The notes beneath the pieces were generated by a model. That model made no database searches. It was not told where the DNA came from and was given only the letters and a program-made list of their open reading frames with translations. A stretch of DNA of 64,000 bases from Actinokineospora globicatena (GTDB lineage: Bacteria > Actinomycetota > Actinomycetes > Mycobacteriales > Pseudonocardiaceae). Position numbers and translations under genes: made by a program. This document shows, piece after piece, positions 42,736 to 51,200 of the stretch. The DNA lies in NCBI RefSeq assembly GCF_024171945.1, contig NZ_JAMTCR010000004.1, positions 186,001 through 250,000 of the forward strand, written 5' to 3'. How positions within the stretch are numbered: the first letter of the stretch is position 1; each line of letters starts with the position of its first letter.

Positions 42736-43090
42736 ATGAAGTACCTGATGCTCGTCTACGGCAACCAGGAGAAGTGGGACGCCATCCCCGCCGAGCAGTG
42801 GCCGGAGGCGATCGCCAAGCAGGAGGCGTTCAACACCCGCTACCGCGAGACCGGCGAGCTGCTCGGCGCCTACGGCCTCGCCGACGCGGTCATGGCCAGG
42901 CTGGTGTGACCGCGAGGGCGGTGCCCCCGCGGTCACCGACGGTCCGTACCTGGAGACCAAGGAGTACGTCGCCAGCCTGTATGTGCTCGACGTGGACAGC
43001 CAGGAACGGGCCGAGCAGATCGCCGCCGACATGCCGTGGGCCGACGAGGCGCCGGTCGAGGTGTGGCCGGTCCTGCACGAGTCCGCGTGA
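42736..43090 (+). pseudogene. YciI-family (YCII/DGPF) protein, frameshifted
   Basis: The gene opens normally (MKYLMLVYGNQEKW) and runs to LADAVMARLV, then meets TGA at 42907. The rest of the domain continues in another frame from about 42908 (DREGGAPAVTDGPYLETKEY) to a stop at 43090. A two-base loss after CTGGTG (for example of CG) would explain it and restore an Arg. The YCII family commonly pairs with an ECF-type sigma factor, which is the next gene and also damaged. A sequencing error is the alternative. Confidence 0.8.
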
Positions 43091-43521
43091 CCGACGCGGG
43101 CGAGGACCTGCTGCGCGCCCTCGCGCCGCAGGTCCTCGCGTCCCTCGTCCGCCGCCACGGCTGGGTCGGCGGGGCCGAGGACGCGGTGCAGGAGGCGTTG
43201 CTGGCCGCCGCGACCCAGTGGCCGACCGGCGGCACGCCGGACAACCCGCGCGCCTGGCTGGTGACGGTCGCCGGGCGCAGGCTGGTCGACCACGTCCGCG
43301 CCGACGCGTCCCGCCGCCGCCGGGAGGAGCAGGACCTCGCCGCGACCGCTCGGTCCACGTCCGCCGCCCAGGACCACGACGACTCGAACGCGACCCGGGC
43401 GCACCTGCTGGAGCTGGCCGGAGACCTCGACGCGGCGCGTGAGGACTACCGGGAGGCGGCCAAGCGCGCCACCAGCGCCCTGGAACGCCGCCACCTCACC
43501 GCGCGCGCCGGGCGGCGGTGA
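43087..43521 (+). pseudogene. ECF-type sigma factor with large internal deletion
   Basis: The first 100 residues match region 2 of the SigJ/DUF6596-type ECF sigma factors (HGWVGGAEDAVQEALLAA; NPRAWLVTVAGRRLVDHVRA). The last 45 match their extreme C-terminus (AHLLELAGDLDAAREDYREA). The middle, including region 4 (about 250 residues), is missing, with the junction near DHDDS/NATRAH. The frame is open, but a protein without region 4 could not recognise -35 elements. The GTG overlaps the YciI stop, as in intact pairs. Confidence 0.8.
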
Positions 43522-43538
43522 CGGTCTCGGTCACCCGC

Positions 43539-43901
43539 TCAGGCGTTGGCGCCGACGCAGAACTCGTTGCCCTCCGGGTCCCGCAGCACTGTCCACGCCA
43601 GCCCCGGCACCTCGTGCTCGCCCGCGTCGGTCGCGCCGAGCCCGACCAGCCTGGCCACCTCCGCCGCGCGGTCCTCGGTGTGGAAGTCCAGGTGCACGCG
43701 GTTCTTGCCCGCGCGCTCCTCGGGCACCCGCTGCAGCCCGATGAACACGGCCTCGCCCTGGCGCGCCCCTGGCGGGCCGAGGAAGAGGAACTCGCCGTCG
43801 AAGTCCTGGGCCACCTCGAAGCCCAGTGCCTTGGTCCAGAAGCCTGCGAGGGTGCGCGGATCGGCGCAATCGATGGTCACACCTGCGATACCAATGGTCA
43901 T
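43539..43901 (-). CDS. VOC superfamily (glyoxalase/bleomycin-resistance fold) protein
   Basis: 120 residues. IGIAGVTIDCADPRTLAGFW opens the first beta-alpha-beta unit, NRVHLDFHTEDRAAEVARL the second, and VLRDPEGNEFCVG carries the terminal Glu. It is likely a small metal-dependent isomerase, dioxygenase or binding protein of the VOC_like subgroup. The ATG at 43899-43901 is chosen over an upstream in-frame start. It is divergent from mtnA. Confidence 0.87.
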   Translation of the reverse strand: MTIGIAGVTIDCADPRTLAGFWTKALGFEVAQDFDGEFLFLGPPGARQGEAVFIGLQRVPEERAGKNRVHLDFHTEDRAAEVARLVGLGATDAGEHEVPGLAWTVLRDPEGNEFCVGANA

Positions 43902-43941
43902 ACCCCGCACCGTATCCGCCAGGACCGACAATCATGGGGGC

Positions 43942-44901
43942 GTGCGCACCATCGATTGGCAGTCCGACCACATCGTCATCATCGATCAGACCCGACTTCC
44001 GCATGAGATCGTCACCCGCGAGCTACGCACTGTTCCCGAACTCGTGACCGCGATCCGCTCCCTCGCCGTCCGCGGCGCGCCCGCCCTCGGTGTGGCCGGG
44101 GCGCTGGGGGTCGCGCTGGCCGCGTTGTCCACAGCGGACCCGGTCACCGCGGCGGCCGAGATCCGGGCGGCCAGACCCACCGCGGTGAACCTCGCCTGGG
44201 GCGTCGACCGGGTGCTGGCCAAGCTCCCGCTGGGCATCCCCGAGGCCGTGGTCGAGGCGATCACCGTGCTGGAGGACGACGTCCGGCTCAACCGGACACT
44301 CGCCGAGCGCGGCGCTGACTGGCTCGCCGCGCGCGTGCCCGGCCGGATCAACGTGCACACGCACTGCAACGCGGGCGCGCTGGCCTGCGTCGAGTGGGGG
44401 ACCGCGCTCGGGGTGCTGCGGTCACTGCACGAGCGGGGCAGGCTCGGGCACGTCTACGCCGACGAGACCCGACCGCTGCTCCAGGGCGCGCGGATCACGA
44501 CGTGGGAACTCGCCGAGATGGGGATAGAGCACACGCTGGTCGTTGACTCTGCCGGGCCGTCGGTCATCGCGAACGGTCTTGTGCACGCCGTGGTCGTAGG
44601 CGCCGATCGGATTGCCGCGAATGGTGACGTTGTCAACAAGATCGGCACGTACCCGCTGGCATTGGCGGCCGCGCGCGCCGGGATTCCGTTCATTGTCGCC
44701 GCCCCGGAGTCCACGGTGGACGAGGCGACACCTGACGGTTCCGCTATCCAGATCGAAGTGCGGTCGGAGGAGGAGGTCATCGAATTCGCGGGAGTGCCCA
44801 TCGCGCCAGAAGGGACGCGGGCGTTGAACTACGCCTTCGACGTCACCCCCGCCGACCTGGTGACCGCGATCGTCACCGAGGAGCGGGTCATCGAGCAGTA
44901 A
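43942..44901 (+). CDS. mtnA: S-methyl-5-thioribose-1-phosphate isomerase
   Basis: 319 residues of the eIF2B-like fold. VRGAPALGVAGALG, HTHCNAGALACVEWG (catalytic Cys), YADETRPLLQGAR and VGADRIAANGDVVNKIGTY (catalytic Asp) are the MtnA signatures. It converts methylthioribose-1-phosphate to methylthioribulose-1-phosphate in methionine salvage. GTG 43942 (VRTIDW) is chosen. No other salvage genes are adjacent. Confidence 0.95.
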   Translation: MRTIDWQSDHIVIIDQTRLPHEIVTRELRTVPELVTAIRSLAVRGAPALGVAGALGVALAALSTADPVTAAAEIRAARPTAVNLAWGVDRVLAKLPLGIPEAVVEAITVLEDDVRLNRTLAERGADWLAARVPGRINVHTHCNAGALACVEWGTALGVLRSLHERGRLGHVYADETRPLLQGARITTWELAEMGIEHTLVVDSAGPSVIANGLVHAVVVGADRIAANGDVVNKIGTYPLALAAARAGIPFIVAAPESTVDEATPDGSAIQIEVRSEEEVIEFAGVPIAPEGTRALNYAFDVTPADLVTAIVTEERVIEQ

Positions 44902-44970
44902 CCCCGATGCGCTGACCAGCGGCAGGTCACTACGCTCTATGGGCACCCGCCCGACACGAGGAGCATTACC

Positions 44971-46716
44971 GTGATCACCAGGATGTCGACGCTGTTCCTG
45001 CGTACCCTGCGCGAGGACCCGGCCGACGCGGAGGTGCCCAGCCACAAGCTGCTGGTCCGCGCCGGGTACGTCCGCCGGGTCGCCCCGGGCGTCTACTCCT
45101 GGCTGCCGCTGGGTCTGCGGGTTCTGCGCAAGGTCGAGGCGATCGTGCGCGAGGAGATGGACGCCATGGGCGCCCAGGAGATCCAGTTCCCCGCGCTGCT
45201 GCCCCGAGAGCCCTACGAGGCGACGAACCGGTGGACCGAGTACGGCCCCAACCTGTTCCGCCTCAAGGACCGCAAGGGCGGGGACTACCTGCTCGGCCCC
45301 ACGCACGAAGAGCTGTTCGCGCTCACCGTGAAAGGCGAGTACTCCTCTTACAAGGACTACCCCCTCTGGCTCTACCAGATCCAGAACAAGTACCGCGACG
45401 AGGCGCGTCCCCGCGCGGGGATCCTGCGCGGCCGCGAGTTCCTGATGAAGGACTCGTACTCGTTCGACCTGACGGACGAGGGCTTGGCCGCCAGCTACGC
45501 CGCACACCGCGCTACCTACGTGCGCATCTTCGACAGGCTCAACCTGCGCTACGTGATCGTCAAGGCCACCTCCGGTGCCATGGGCGGTTCGGCGTCGGAG
45601 GAGTTCCTGGCCGAGGTGCCGATCGGCGAGGACACGTTCGTCCGCAGCACCGGCTCGGACTACGCGGCCAACGTCGAGGCCGTCATCACCCCGGCGCCCC
45701 CCGCGCGTGAGCTGGCGGGTCTGCCCGAGGCGCGCGCGCACCACACGCCCGGCACGCCGACCATCGACACCCTGGTCGACTTCCTCAACCAGGCTGACCT
45801 GGGCCGCCAGTTCACCGCGGCCGACACGCTGAAGAACGTGCTGTTCAAGGTCCGCCAGCCCGGCGCGGCCGAGTGGGAACTGCTCGCGGTCGGCGTCCCC
45901 GGTGACCGCGAGGTCGACCCGAAGCGGCTCGAGGCGGCGCTGTCGCCCGCGGAGTTCCAGGTGCTGGAAGAGGCGGACTTCGCCAAGAACCCGTTCCTGG
46001 TCAAGGGCTACATCGGGCCCCGCGCGCTGCTGGAGAACAAGGTCAGGTACCTGGTCGACCCGCGCGTGGTCACCGGCACCGCCTGGGTGACCGGCGCCGA
46101 CCAGGCCGAGCACCACGTGCTGGACCTGGTGGCGGGCCGCGACTTCACCCCCGACGGCACCATCGAGGCCGCCGAGGTCCGCGAGGGCGACCCCGCCCCC
46201 GACGGCACCGGCACCCTGGTCGCCGCCCGCGGCATCGAGATCGGCCACGTCTTCCAGCTCGGCCGCAAGTACTCCGACGCCCTCGGCCTCGACGCCCTCG
46301 GCGCCGACTCCAAGCCGATCACCATCACCATGGGCTCCTACGGCATCGGCGTCTCCCGCCTGGTCGCGGTCATCGCCGAGCAGACCTTCGACGACTCCGG
46401 CCTGGTCTGGCCCCGCCAGGTCGCCCCCGCCGACGTGCACGTCGTCATCGCGGGCAAGGACGACACCCTGCGCGCCGCCGGTGAGCAGTTGGCCACCGAC
46501 CTCACCACCCGCGGCATCGACGTCTTCCTCGACGACCGCCCCGCCTCCCCGGGCGTCAAGTTCAAGGACGCCGAACTCATCGGCATCCCCACGATCATCG
46601 TCATCGGCCGCGGCCTGGCCAACGGCGTGGTCGAGGTCAAGGACCGCGCTTCTGGCAACCGCGAGGAGATCGCGGTGGACGCCGTCGTCGAGCACATCGT
46701 GGCTCTGACCAGCTGA
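44971..46716 (+). CDS. proS: Prolyl-tRNA synthetase
   Basis: A 581-residue class-II synthetase of the bacterial (ProS type 1) form. Motif 1 region [36 protein letters not shown], motif 2 [25 protein letters not shown], an INS editing domain inserted at about residues 225-390, motif 3 [12 protein letters not shown], and an anticodon-binding C-terminus. It charges tRNA-Pro and edits mischarged Ala. GTG 44971 is preferred. In M. tuberculosis proS (Rv2845c) is adjacent to the DUF4439/rimP block; here they are about 15 kb apart. Confidence 0.97.
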   Translation: MITRMSTLFLRTLREDPADAEVPSHKLLVRAGYVRRVAPGVYSWLPLGLRVLRKVEAIVREEMDAMGAQEIQFPALLPREPYEATNRWTEYGPNLFRLKDRKGGDYLLGPTHEELFALTVKGEYSSYKDYPLWLYQIQNKYRDEARPRAGILRGREFLMKDSYSFDLTDEGLAASYAAHRATYVRIFDRLNLRYVIVKATSGAMGGSASEEFLAEVPIGEDTFVRSTGSDYAANVEAVITPAPPARELAGLPEARAHHTPGTPTIDTLVDFLNQADLGRQFTAADTLKNVLFKVRQPGAAEWELLAVGVPGDREVDPKRLEAALSPAEFQVLEEADFAKNPFLVKGYIGPRALLENKVRYLVDPRVVTGTAWVTGADQAEHHVLDLVAGRDFTPDGTIEAAEVREGDPAPDGTGTLVAARGIEIGHVFQLGRKYSDALGLDALGADSKPITITMGSYGIGVSRLVAVIAEQTFDDSGLVWPRQVAPADVHVVIAGKDDTLRAAGEQLATDLTTRGIDVFLDDRPASPGVKFKDAELIGIPTIIVIGRGLANGVVEVKDRASGNREEIAVDAVVEHIVALTS

Positions 46717-46732
46717 TCCTCTCGCTGTGGAT

Positions 46733-46766
46733 GGCCGGTTCCCTTCGGGGGACCGGCCTTCTTTTT
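46733..46766 (+). terminator. Intrinsic terminator after proS
   Basis: GGCCGGTTCCC pairs with GGGGACCGGCC around a TTC-type loop, followed by TTCTTTTT: a classical Rho-independent terminator, rare in such high-GC DNA. Repeat core copy 3 starts immediately after the T-run. Confidence 0.92.
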
Positions 46767-46914
46767 CATGCTTACGGGGCACAGAAGTTATCCACATGTG
46801 GATCTCTGCGGGGGTCGGTTCAAGATCGACTGTCGGGGGGTGCCGGTAGACTGGACCAGGGCCGCCCCCCGGAGAGGGTGGGGGCTGGGCGGGGGTGGGA
46901 CCGCGCGGGCGCGT
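46767..46914 (-). repeat. Composite repeat core, copy 3 (inverted)
   Basis: The reverse complement of copy 2 over about 125 bases with two differences. TTATCCACA (DnaA-box consensus) is at 46788-46796 and the palindrome ATCCACATGTGGAT at 46790-46803. The element boundary coincides with the end of the proS terminator, suggesting insertion just beyond the transcription end. In one frame all three cores lack stops, but substitutions do not favour coding (see findings). Confidence 0.88.
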
Positions 46915-47215
46915 GAAGAGGGCCGGGTGGCGCTAGAGACATGTGGGGGCCTTTGCGCTGGTGAGGGCTAGAGGCTTGCGGGTCCTTGTGCGTCGGCGGG
47001 GTTAGAGGCACGCGGTGGGCGCCGGGGAGATCCAGAGGCGCGCGTGGGATCTACGCGCTGATAGGGGCTGGAGGCGTGCGGAGCCCTCTGTGTCGGCCCG
47101 GGTCAGGGCGCCGTGCGAGGCAATTCGTCGTCAGCGGGGGCTAGCGGCGTGAAGGCCGTATGCGTCGGTGGGCTAGGGGCGTGGTCGGCGGGGTTGTGAA
47201 GCGCGATGAATCCTG
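46915..47215 (-). repeat. Degenerate G-rich repeat tract beside core copy 3
   Basis: About 300 bp of imperfect units around GGCGGGGTTAGAGGCACGCGG and GGGGGCTAG, the reverse complement of words in 37730-38027. No gene is supported. The remaining 165 bp up to the next start contain a GGTCCACTCTGGACC palindrome (about 47293-47307) and G/T-rich promoter-like sequence. Confidence 0.65.
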
Positions 47216-47381
47216 GCTTGCCAGCTCGTTTTGGGCGGCGAACACCGCAAGCCTGAATGGTCCGCACAGCTCCTTCGGCACCTCATAGCCCCGGTCCACT
47301 CTGGACCTGTGGATGGTTTGGTGTGTTGTGTCGGGGTGGGTCGCTAGGGTGGCGGCGGTTGGTGGGACTCGACATCAGAGG

Positions 47382-48233
47382 GTGGGCGTTGTGGGGTGGG
47401 TTGATGCATCGGGTGGGTATCAGGTGCGGGTGGACGGGGGGCGGGTGCGGTGCCGCAACGCCAAGGGGAAGGTGTTGGGGGCGGTGCCCGCGGCGCTGAA
47501 GGACGACGCGCAGGTCGTGCGGTTGCGGCAGTTGGTGGAGTGGCTCGACCGGCACGACGCCGAGTGCCTCTCCACTGTGGACACCTGGTTGGCCAGGTCG
47601 TTGCCGGTGCCGACGGTGCTGGTCGGGCAGGTGTGGGCCGACAGCGCCTGGCGGTCGGTGGTGCGCGACCTGGTGGTCGACGCCGGGGAGGTCGGGTTCC
47701 TGCGGGACGCGGACCCCGAGCGCGGGGTCGGGTTGGTGACGCTCGACGGTGACACGGTGTGGGTGCGGCCGGAGACGATCACCGTCCCGCACCCGGTGCT
47801 GCTCGACGACCTCGACGAGCTGCGGGAGTTCGCCGCCGAGTTGGGGGTGGAGCAGCGGGTGCAGCAGCTGTTCCGGCAGACGTTCGCGCGCCCGGACGCG
47901 CTGCCCGCGACCGGCACCGTGTCCGACTTCTCCGGGGCCAGGTTCGAGCAGATCAACCACGTCCTGGCCCGCTGCCGCACCCTCGGCTACCCGGTCCGCG
48001 GCGGTGAGGCCGTCTACCCGGTGTTCGAGGGCGGTGCGACGCTGCAGGCCCGGTTCTGGGTGGGGGCCGACCAGTACCCGGAGAGCGAGGCGTGGACGGG
48101 TGAGCTCTGGTGGACCCGACCGGACGGGACCACGGTGCCGCTGGCCGAGGTGGGGCCGGTCGCCTGGTCCGAGGGGACGCGGATGGCGTCGGCGATCCAC
48201 GCGGGCCGCGCGGTCGAAGAGGGTGCCGAGTGA
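47382..48233 (+). CDS. DUF4132-like protein
   Basis: 283 residues. VRCRNAKGKVLGAVPAALK, LVGQVWADSAWRSVVRDLVV, then VTLDGDTVWVRPETITVPHP and RVQQLFRQTF follow the order of the DUF4132 domain, found at the C-terminus of E. coli MolR/YehI. In other bacteria DUF4132 travels with a MoxR ATPase and a VWA protein; neither is present here. The start is GTG 47382 or GTG 47391 (uncertain). The stop overlaps the next gene's GTG (GTGA), so the two are translated as a unit. Confidence 0.7.
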   Translation: MGVVGWVDASGGYQVRVDGGRVRCRNAKGKVLGAVPAALKDDAQVVRLRQLVEWLDRHDAECLSTVDTWLARSLPVPTVLVGQVWADSAWRSVVRDLVVDAGEVGFLRDADPERGVGLVTLDGDTVWVRPETITVPHPVLLDDLDELREFAAELGVEQRVQQLFRQTFARPDALPATGTVSDFSGARFEQINHVLARCRTLGYPVRGGEAVYPVFEGGATLQARFWVGADQYPESEAWTGELWWTRPDGTTVPLAEVGPVAWSEGTRMASAIHAGRAVEEGAE

Positions 48234-51200
48234 GCGCTGAGCTGTTGGCCGTGGGCGCGGTGTTGCCCGGGTCGAGCCAGGGTGAAGACCGCGATGTCTT
48301 GCTCGCCCGCCACTACGAGCACCCCGCGCTGGAGGACCGCGTTGTCGTGCGGTTGGTGCCAGAGGTGCTGGGTGTGGCCGAGGACCTCACCGCGGAGTAC
48401 CTAGGCTTCACCGCGCCCTCTAGCGCCGAACCTGTTGGTGTGGCTAAGCGCTCGGCGCTCGGGTTCCCCGCGTGGGCGCTGATCAACGACCCTGCCAACG
48501 CGGGCCACGCGCTGGCGTTGGTCAAGGACATCGAGCGGCTGGACCGCGTCGCGAAGTCGAAGGCGGGCGCGGCCAAGGACGGTTTCGCCGAGCTGGCGAC
48601 GATGCTCGGCGGGTCGGCGCCGCACTTTCTGCCGACCTTCTACGAGGAGGCGGCCCGGATCTTCCTCCGGCATGGCAACACCAGCTTCGCGGCGACGATG
48701 TTCGGCAAGGCGCGCGAAGCTGAGCAGGTCCACGACCTCGCCGTGGACGCCGAACGCATCAGAGCCGTCTTCCTGGAGTTCGCGTTCGCCGGTGCGTTAC
48801 CCGCCAAGGCGTTGACCGGTTACGCCAAGGACCTCGCGCGCCGCTACAGCGCCGAAGAGGCCTACGAGCGGTTCCGCACCCTCTGCGTCGAACGCGTCCG
48901 CGCGGGCCTACCGCCGCACGCGGGCATGCCGGAAGACCTCCGCCGACTGGCCAAGGCCGCGAAGCTCGACCTGCGCGTGGAAGACGAACGAGTCCTGCGC
49001 GAGGTAGTGCAAGCGGCATCAGTCGCGCGCGCCGCCGCTGGGTTCTGGAAGTCCTACCGGGACGCTCTTGTCGCTCTGGCGAAGGACGATCCCACCGTGC
49101 GCGCCCGGTTCCTGGCGTTCGTCCCGCAGCAGAAGTCCACACTGGACCTGTGGCTCGGTGTGCTGACCGAGTGCGGCGCCACCGCGGCGCTCACCGGCCC
49201 GCCCGACCCGACCGTGTCGACCACACCGGCGGCCTGGCTGGCCACGGTGGCCGCGTCCCGGTCCGCGGGCTGGGGGCTCGTGCCCCGGTCACCGGCCCTG
49301 CTTGCCCTCGCCGAGACGATGGTCGACCGGTTGGTGGCCGACGGCGAGAGCGTCCGGCTGGCGGGTCGGTGGCGCGAGGTCGAACTCGACCTGATCGACC
49401 TGCTGCTGACCAACGGCGTGCCGGTCGACTCCACCGCCGAGTGGATCGACCTGTCCGACTGGCTCGCCGACGACACCCCCGGCCGCCGCGACCTCAGCGC
49501 GATCGCCGCCTCGCCACGCGGCACCGCCCTGGGTGAGGCCATCACCTCGTGCCTCTACAGCGAGTCCGGCGCGGACGACATCGCGAAGCCCGACACGGTC
49601 CGGCAGGTCTTGGACGTGCCCGGGCTGCGCCATGCCTTCCGCGACTGGATCACCGCGCGTACCGGCGACCTCGGGCAGACGGTCCCCGGCCTTACCGAGG
49701 ACCTGGCGGAGCTAGGGCTCTTGCGCGTAGCCGACGCTTTCGTCGACGTGCCGGAGGCCGCCGAGGCGGTGGCCGGGGTCGACGTCGCGGACGCGGTCGT
49801 GCGCACCTTGCGCGCGGGCTTGTTCGACGAACTCAGCTGGCCCGCCCTGGACGAGGCCATCGCCGGGTTCGGCGGGAAGTCGACCGAAGTCGGGGTCCGC
49901 GGCGAGGGCTGGCCCGCGCTGGTGGTCGGCCGCGCCGAGTCCTTCGCGGTCGTGGGGCCGGACGGAGTGCTCGCCCAGCACACCGCGAGCATCCCCGCCG
50001 CGCAACGCCACCAGTGGTACGACGCGACCGCCGCGTCCTGGCACGACGGCGTCCTCCTGGTGATCTGGTACGGGCCATCGAGCCAGGTGGCGTACTGGAG
50101 CAACGACCCGGCCCGGCACATCACCCTCCGCGGGTTCGACCTCTACGACCTGTTCGCTGCTAGGGCCTCGGTAGCGCTGCCTGACGGCGGCAGGTTCACC
50201 GGCAAGCGTGTGATTCACCCCGGCGACACTGTCATCCCGCAGCCGACCCACGCGTACAGCGACGGCACCGCGGTGTGGTCGGCCGACCAGTACCGCGAAG
50301 ACGGCCGTTGGCTCCAGGTCGACCCCGCCACCGGCACCACCGCGCGCTCGGCCCCGCCTGCCTTCCTGGACGAGTTCGCCGTCGACGGCGCGCGGCTCGA
50401 CCTGGACCGGAGCGACCTGCGTCCGGCGACCCCCGCCACCGAGGCCAGCCCGTTGGGTGCCGCTGGCGGTCTGCACGGGTGGCGCGTCCGCGAAGAGGCC
50501 GACGGTACCTGGACCGGTGAGGGCATCGACGGTCGACGAGTCACGGCAGCGCTGCCTGTTCGCGGGCTGCTGGACCTGCCCGGCACCCGGTTGACCATCA
50601 GCGAGGACACGTCCGGTACCGCCCTCCTAGACGCTGAGGGCCGGATCGTCGCGACGCTGCGGTTCGGGGAGCACTACCCGACGTACGCCGCCGGTACGCC
50701 TGCCGTGGTCCCGCTGCCGTGGTGGCACCTGCTGCGCCCGCGAGACGAGGCCGGTTCGGCCGCCCTGCGCGCGGTAACGAAGGACGCGGTCGAGTCCATG
50801 CTCGCCGCGGGCGTCGCCGCGCTAGAGGCCGCCGAGTGGGATGGCGACCTCAAGGACTGGGACGACGATGACGTCAACCTCGCCTCTTACACCGCACTGA
50901 AGCGTGGCGAGCGCGATGCGCTCGCGACGGCAGTCCAAGAGGCGTTGCCGGGGGTGACCCACCTCGGGCTGCTGGCAGGCGTGGTGTCCGTCGTTCGTCG
51001 CGCGGCAGGACTGGTGATCTTCCGGCGCGGCTTCGACGGGATCGCCGCCGCCGCGAAGGTGCTCAGCGCCGGGCAGGCCGACACCGGCACGCGGATAACG
51101 GAGAACGAGGTCAGCGTCGCGCTGGACTGGTTCCGCCGCAACCGGTCCGACGCCGCGGGCACCAGCCGCACGCCGTTGCCCGACCTCATCGCGGCGTTGG

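Noticed and set aside
42901-42912. Programmed frameshift in the YciI gene
   Set aside because: No slippery heptamer at the stop, and the adjoining sigma gene is clearly degraded, so decay is simpler.
46768-46971. A possible small protein (SYPHVDL... frame) encoded in all three repeat cores
   Set aside because: Start codons are not shared by all copies, and differences between copy 1 and copy 2 are mostly residue-changing, unlike a conserved peptide. Kept as a caveat to the repeat finding.
47293-47307. GGTCCA/TGGACC palindrome as an operator of the DUF4132 gene
   Set aside because: Short, with similar GTCCA words common in this GC-rich DNA; not enough to claim a site.
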